In this document: piece by piece, positions 57,650-64,000 of the stretch
How the letters are laid out: each line of letters opens with the position of its first letter
Position numbering within the stretch: the first letter of the stretch is position 1
Source: Phymorhynchus buccinoides
Lineage: Eukaryota; Mollusca; Gastropoda; Neogastropoda; Raphitomidae
Assembly (NCBI GenBank): GCA_017654935.2
Contig: CM065711.1
Location: 35,461,825 to 35,525,824 of the forward strand
Length of the DNA stretch: 64,000 bases
Direction: 5' to 3'
Translations under genes and position numbers: made by a program
The notes under the pieces: model-generated
Database searches by the model: none
The model's input: the letters and a program-made list of their open reading frames with translations, nothing else
Told to the model about the DNA's origin: nothing

Positions 57650-60272
57650 ATGGCTGTAGTAGAGTGGTAGAAGGAAGTGGGGATGTACCCTGGGCAATCT
57701 ATAAATATGGTTTGTGTCATGGCTGTGGTAGACAAGGAAGTGGTGATGTGCCCTGGGCATGGCAATGTATAACTATGGTTTGTGTCTCGCTGTGGTAGAG
57801 TGGTACAGAGAGTGGGGATGTATCCTGGGCATGGCAATGCATAAATATGGTTTGTGTCATGGCTGTGGTAGAGTGGTACAGAGAGTGGGGATGTACCCTG
57901 GGCATGATAATGTATGCAGTATGGTTTGTGTCATGGCTGTTAGAGTCTTTCCGAAGTGGGGATGTCTCTGGGCAATGTATAATTATGGTTTGTGTCATGG
58001 CTGTTAGAGTGGTACAAGGAAGTGGGGATGTACCCCAATGTTTATGGCGCATCTGTGGTTAGTGGGTACAAGGAAGTGGGGATGTACTCTGGGCAATGTA
58101 TCATTTCTGGTTGTGTGTCCATGGCTGTGGTAGTGTGGGTTTGTACAAGGAAGTGGGGAAAAGACCCTGGGCAATGTATAATTATGTCGCGTGTCATGGC
58201 GTGGTAGAGTGGTACATGTGGGGATGTACCCTGGGCAATGTATAATTACCCTGGCATATATGTTGTGTCATGGCTGTGGTAGAGAGGTACAAAGGAAGTG
58301 GGGATGTACTCCTGGGCAATGTGTAATTATGGTTTGTGTCATGGCTGTGGTAGAGTGTACAATGAAGTGGGGATGTACCCTGGGCAATGTATAATTATGG
58401 TTTGTGTGGCTGTTAGAGAGGTTTGGGGATGTACCCTTGGCCATTCTGGTTTGTAAAACCGCTGTGGTAGAGTGGAAGGAAGTGGGGATGTACCCTGGGC
58501 AATGTATTATTATGGTTTGTGTCATGGCTGTGGTAGAGTGGTACAAGGAAGTGGGGATGTACCCTGGGCAATGTATAATTATGGTTTGTGTCATGGCTGT
58601 GGTAGAGTGGCACAAGAAGTGGGGATGTACCCTGGGCAATGTATAATTAGGAAGTCATGGCTGTGTATGTGGTACAATGAAGTGGGGGCATGGCAATGTA
58701 TAACTATGGTTTGTGTCATCGCTGTGGTAGAGTGGTACAGAGTGGGGATGTACCCTGGGCATTTCCAAATGTATAATTATGGTTTGTGTCCTGTGGTACA
58801 ATGAATGGGGATGTACCCTGGGCAATAAATTATGGTTTGTGTCATGGCTGTGGTAGAGTGGTACAATGAAGTGGGGATGTACCCTGGGCAATGTATAATT
58901 ATGGTTTGTGTCATGGCTGTGGTAGAGTGGTACAATGAAGTGGGGATGTACCCTGGGCAATGTATAATTATGGTTTGACGTCATGGCTGTGGTAGAGTGG
59001 TAGTGGATGTACCCTGGGCAATGTCATATGCTGTGGTCATGGCTGTGGTGAGTGGTACAAGGAAGTGGGGATGTACCCTGGGGGCAATGTATAATTATGG
59101 TTTGTGTCATGGCTGTGGTAGAGTGGTACAAGGAAGTGGGGATGTGGGTACAAGTGAAGTGGGGATGTACCCTGGGGATGTACCCTGGGCAATGTATAAT
59201 TATGGTTTGTGTCATGGCTGTGGTAGTGTGGTACAAGGAAGTGGGGATGTACCCTGGGCAATGTATAATTATGGTTTGTGTCATGGCTGTGGTAGAGTGG
59301 TACAATGAAGTGGGGATGTACCCTGGGCAATGTATAATTATGGTTTGTGTCATGGCTGTGGTAGAGAGGTACAAAGGAAGTGGGGATGTACCCTGGGCAA
59401 TATATAATTATGGTTTGTGTCATGGCTGTGGTAGAGTGGTACAATGAAGTGGGGATGTACCCTGGGCAATGTATAATTATGGTTTGTGTCATGGCTGTGG
59501 TAGAGAGGTACAATGAAGTGGGGATGTACCCTTGGCAATGTATAATTATGGTTTGTGTCATGGCTGTGGTAGAGTGGTACAATGAAAGTGGGGATGTACC
59601 CTGGGCAATGTATTATTATGGTTTGTGTCATGGCTGTGGTAGAGTGGTACAATGAAGTGGGGATGTACCCTGGGCAATGTATGATTATGGTTTGCGTCAT
59701 GGCTGTGGTAGAGTGGCACAATGAAGTGGGGATGTACCCTGGGCAATGTATAATTATGGTTTGTGTCATGGCTGTGGTAGTGTGGTACAATGAAGTGGGG
59801 ATGTACCCTGGGCAATGTATAATTATGGTTTGTGTCATGGCTGTGGTAGAGTGGTACAATGAAGTGGGGATGTACCCTGGGCAATGTATAATTATGGTTT
59901 TTGTCATGGCTGTGATAGAGAGGTACAATGAAGTGGGGATGTACCCTGGGCAATGTATAATTATGGTTTGTGTCATGGCTGTGGTAGAGTGGTACAATGA
60001 AGTGGGGATGTACCCTGGGCAATGTATAATTATGGTTTGTGTCATGGCTGTGGTAGAGTGGTACAATGAAGTGGGGATGTACCCTGGGCAATGCATAATT
60101 ATGGTTTGTGTCATGGCTGTGGTAGAGAGGTACAATGAAGTGGGGATGTACCCTGGGCAATGCATAATTATGGTTTGCGTCATGGCTGTGGTAGAGTGGT
60201 ACAATGAAGTGGGGATGTACCCTGGGCAATGTATAATTATGGTTTGCGTCATGGCTGTGGTAGAGCGGTACA
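57650..60272 (-). repeat. Satellite B, right arm (about 38 units)
   Basis: Inverted counterpart of the left array but about 1 kb longer. The outer part (59200-60272) is clean. The inner part (57650-59050) is heavily disrupted by small indels and partial units. Confidence 0.95.
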
Positions 60273-60279
60273 TGGTTAA

Positions 60280-60534
60280 AATATTTGATTTACAATACGC
60301 CAATGTTACGGCTCCCTGAGCTATTAATGATTAAAATTTTCAGGACCACTTTAAAAAAAAAGCAGAAACAAAGAGTGTTTGAAAATGGTTGAAGGCCATT
60401 TAAAGCGTTATATTTGCAAAAGGGTAATCTTTATTTGTCCAAATGTTTTTTTTTAAAAGAGCCAAACTTGTCGCATCGACCTCCGAGAAGGCCGATACTG
60501 TAGGTTTACGATAAGATTAAATATTAAGATCTGG
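60280..60534. other. Unique spacer between satellites B and A, right arm
   Basis: Inverted counterpart of 34159-34394, with only minor differences. Confidence 0.8.
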
Positions 60535-61990
60535 TGGATCCCTATTAGTTAAGATCTGTGGGGATCCCTATCAGTTAAGATCTGTGGGGATCCCTATCAG
60601 TTAAGATCTGTGGGGATCCCTATCAGTTAAGATCTGTGGGGATCCCTATCAGTTAAGATCTGTGGGGATCCCTATCAGTTAAGATCTGTGGGGATCCCTA
60701 TCAGTTAAGATCTGTGGGGATCCCTATCAGTTAAGATCTGTGTGGATCCCTATCAGCTAAGATCTGTGGGGATCCCTATCAGTTAAGATATGTGGGGATC
60801 CCTATCAGTTAAGATCTGTGGGGAACCCTATCATTTAAGATCTGTGTGGATCCCTATCAGTTAAGATCTGTGTGGATCCCTATCAGTTAAGATCTGTGGG
60901 GATCCCTATCAGTTAATATCTGTGTGGATCCCTATCAGTTAAGATCTGTGAGGATCCCAATCAGCTAAGATCTGTGAGGATCCCTATCAGTTAAGATCTG
61001 TGGGGATCCCTATCAGTTAAGATATGTGGGGATCCCTATCAGTTAAGATCTGTGTGGATCCCTATCAGTTAAGATCTGTGGGGATCCCTATCAGTTAAGA
61101 TATGTGGGGATCCCTATCAGTTAAGATCTGTGGGGATCCCTATCAGTTAAGATCTGTGTGGATCCCTATCAGTTAAGATCTGTGTGGATCCCTATCAGTT
61201 AAGATCTGTGTGGATCCCTATCAGTTAATATCTGTGTGGATCCCTATCAGTTAATATCTGTGTGGATCCCTATCAGTTAAGATCTGTGTGGATCCCTTGT
61301 GGGGATCCCTATCAGTTAAGATCTGTGAGGATCCCTATCAGTTAAGATCTGTGTGGATCCCTATCAGTTAAGATCTGTGTGGATCCCTATCAGTTAAGAT
61401 CTGTGGGGATCCCTATCAGTTAAGATCTGTGGGGATCCCTATCAGTTAAGATCTGTGGGGATCCCTATCAGTTAAGATCTGTGTGGATCCCTATCAGTTA
61501 AGATCTGTGAGGATCCCTATCAGCTAAGATCTGTGGGGATCCCTATCAGTTAAGATCTGTGGGGATCCCTATCAGTTAAGATCTGTGTGGATCCCTATCA
61601 GTTAAGATCTGTGGGGAACCCTATCAGTTAAGATCTGTGGGGATCCCTATCAGTTAAGATCTGTGGGGATCCCTATCAGTTAAGGTCTGTGGGGATCCCT
61701 ATCAGTTAAGATCTGTGGGGATCCCTATCAGTTAAGATCTGTGTGGATCCCTATCAGCTAAGATCTGTGAGGATCCCTATCAGCTAAGATCTGTGGGGAT
61801 CCCTATCAGTTAAGATCTGTGGGGATCCCTATCAGTTAAGATCTGTGGGGATCCCTATCATTTAAGATCTGTGTGGATCCCTATCAGCTAAGATCTGTGA
61901 GGATCCCTATCAGTTAAGATCTGTGTGGATCCCTATCAGCTAAGATCTGTGGGGATCCCTATCAGTTAAGATCTGTGGGGATCCCTATCA
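60535..61990 (-). repeat. Satellite A, right arm (about 56 units)
   Basis: Reverse complement of the left array. The copy number is nearly equal to the left, but the order of the variable base differs in places, so the two arrays are not identical copies. Confidence 0.97.
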
Positions 61991-62510
61991 GACTGGGTTT
62001 AACAGTTACAATCCCGCGGACTCCAGAGACACTGAACATATGAGGCCGAGTCCCAGTAAATATATTTATAAAAAGGAGTTTTTTTTATTGAACTTTTTTT
62101 TTTTCACATTATTTCACAAGGAAGAAAAAACAAATAATAGGCAAAAATCAAATAAATACATAAAGAAGACAAACAATCAGATCAAGACAACAAACACATT
62201 TACACACAACTATGCCGTGGAAGTAATTGACAAATCATCACTATGTGGAGTAACTAAAAACAAAAGCTCAACATTTCAAATTGTGAGTTTCAACCTTTGA
62301 ACAACAGGTATTACTCATATTTTTAAATGTTTTCAAATTACATGCTCTTATATCCAACAATATCAGTAACAACAAACAAAAACATTACACCCAGACCCTG
62401 TTTAACTCCATCTTAGTTGTCTCTAAGAGGCGCCATTGCACATTGTATTTTGATTTTGGAAGGGTCGTTACGATTTCTGGTCCATATCTTAATATATGAT
62501 TAAGAACTGG
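61991..62510. other. 3' flank of the L1/Tx1-like LINE, right arm
   Basis: Mirror of 32161-32721. AT-rich, no coding content. Confidence 0.6.
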
Positions 62511-64000
62511 ATAGTTAAACAGAGCAATAGATTTCTAGTTATGTTTTGTTCTTTCTAGTTTTGTCATCCATGTGAGTTTCAATGCCGTAGCAAAAGATTT
62601 TAGTTCTGGTGTGCCAATACCACCGTTAACTATATTTTTATGAGTTGTTTTGCTATTTATCTTTTATTTTTTCTTATTCCATATGAATCTATAATAACAG
62701 TTCTGCAATGTCTTAAAAAAATATCAGGAGGGTTAGGTAGGAAGATCCACAAATGAATTAATTTTGATAGGATCAATGATTTTAAAATTGCCACCTTTCC
62801 CAATGGTGTAAGCTGCCTTTTTATCCAGATTCTGAATAAATATCTAACTTCTGCTAGCTTGTCCATGTAGTTGATATAAACACACTGTTTAACATCATTG
62901 GTAAACCAAATTCCTAGTATCTTAAATTTTTGGGGATTCCACTCTAAGCCTATGTAGTCCACATATTGAACTGGATAATTTTATCGGCTGCCAACCCAGG
63001 ATGCACTAGTCTTTTCACCATTCATTTGTAAACCTGATTTAGTGCCAAATAATCTAACTATGGTTATACATGTTTTAAATGATTTCTTATCACCCGTTAA
63101 CAGAAATTCTGTATCATCTGCATACTGAGAGATTTTGTGTTCAACATTATTGATCACAATTCCCTGAATATTTTCATTTTCTCTTATCATCATAGCAAGG
63201 ATTTCAACACATAATATAAACAAATAAGGTGACAATGGATCTCCTTGTCTGCATCCTCTTTTAATTTCAAACCAAGTTGAAGCCTGGCCATTTACAAGAA
63301 CACACAACTTATTGTTTTTATAGAATGATTCAACCCACTGACAAATGTCTGCCCCAAAGCCAAATTTTGTCAATACTTTAAACATAAAATCCCAACTCAC
63401 TGAATCAAATGCATTTTCAAAATCCATGCTAACTAATAGACCAGGCAAGTTATGTTCTTCTAAATGCGCTATAGTGTCATATATCAACCTCATATTATCA
63501 CCTATGTACCTATTTCTAAGAAAACCCGTTTGGTCTTCATGAATGAGTTTGGGTAAAACTATTTTCAACATATTTGCAATGCACGACGAGCCAATTTTAT
63601 AGACTACGTTTAAAAGGGATATTGGCCTCCAGTTCTTAGTCAGATTTCTAGGCTTATCTCCTTTAGGAATACAAGTTATCATCCCTTGTCTTTGAACACA
63701 AGATAGCTCCCCTTTTTTAAATGCTGTATTTAGTGTTCTAACAACTAAATTCCCAATCTTGTTAAACAAAAACTTAAAAAATTCAAAAGTAAATCCGTCT
63801 GTTCCTGGGCTTTTTTATTTTTCATATTTTTCAGTGCTGAAGTTGCCTCTTCTAGATTAATTTCTCCTTCTAAATTATTTGCTTCGTCTACTTCTAAATG
63901 AGGCATATCATTTACTAGTTTGTCAATTTCACAATCATCAACCTGTCTTTTTTATACATATGTTCATAAAAGTCCTGAACTTCTCTTATAATATCTTTTT
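62511..64000 (-). pseudogene. L1/Tx1-like LINE ORF2 (right copy), cut by window end
   Basis: The minus-strand reverse transcriptase at 62981-63769 carries NWRPISLLN, MDFENAFDSVSWDF, GCRQGDPLSPYLFILCVEILA and YADDTEFLL. The C-terminal LGIWFTND...LTPLGKVAILKSL block is at 62657-62962. The palm motif QGDPLSP is intact here but degraded in the left copy, whereas FEKAFDS has become FENAFDS here. A stop between the two blocks (near 62975) and upstream frame breaks make it inactive. Confidence 0.9.

Larger units (their letters stand above)
46910..64000 (-). repeat. Right arm of the palindrome, truncated by the window end
   Basis: Inverted counterpart of 30667-46897. About 860 bp longer over the shared interval, mostly because satellite B is larger here. 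It ends inside the pre-RT region of the L1/Tx1-like LINE. Confidence 0.95.

Overview
The window looks like repeat-dominated nuclear DNA from an animal, most likely a lophotrochozoan and probably a mollusc. Three things point there: an intron-bearing C2H2 zinc-finger gene with a SUMO-motif-rich N-terminal exon, a pair of intronless rhodopsin-class receptors of the lineage-expanded kind, and a mixed load of decayed LINEs (L2/CR1-like, Rex1-like, RTE-like, RNase H-bearing, L1/Tx1-like) plus a Penelope-like element. I see no operons, rRNA, tRNA or CRISPR. The species is inferred from family content only.

Layout. 1-1065 is a broken LINE reverse transcriptase on the minus strand. 3478-4316 is a 5'-truncated Penelope-like element that keeps its GIY-YIG nuclease. 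4523-5022 is an assembly gap of exactly 500 N. 5745-9400 is satellite and simple sequence. 9561-16770 holds a zinc-finger gene: an N-terminal exon (coding from 9585 to a donor at 10658) and a terminal exon (14443-16770) with about 26 finger units. 17757-19287 is a 1.5 kb CTA/CTG trinucleotide tract. 19520-22230 holds LINE debris and dispersed repeats. 22232-28372 is a LINE RNase H domain split by a 5.4 kb array of about 79 units of 69 bp, and those units are copies of the RNase H coding sequence itself.

From about 30667 to the window end the sequence is one large inverted repeat. Its arms are at least 16.2 and 17.1 kb, its spacer is about 12 bp at 46898-46909, and the right arm is cut by the window end. 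In mirror order from the outside inward, each arm holds: an L1/Tx1-like LINE, a 26-bp satellite, a 69-bp satellite, an L2-like LINE with two internal coding-derived arrays and a nested Rex1-like insertion, a receptor gene, a heptamer-based satellite, GA and GT tracts, a dispersed repeat, and an RTE-like LINE whose reverse-transcriptase motif has been amplified up to the symmetry axis. Spot comparison of the two receptor copies gives roughly 98% identity. The differences include codon-level substitutions and a nonsense difference, so the arms are not a simple duplicate of one read. An inverted join of two divergent haplotypes remains a serious alternative.

The most striking theme is that many of the satellites are frame-preserving amplifications of coding segments. 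The unit lengths are 42, 45 (39), 51, 69, 84 (39) and 138 bp, all multiples of three. Their translations are recognisable pieces of reverse transcriptase, RNase H, a LINE C-terminus, a zinc-finger-gene exon and a receptor tail.
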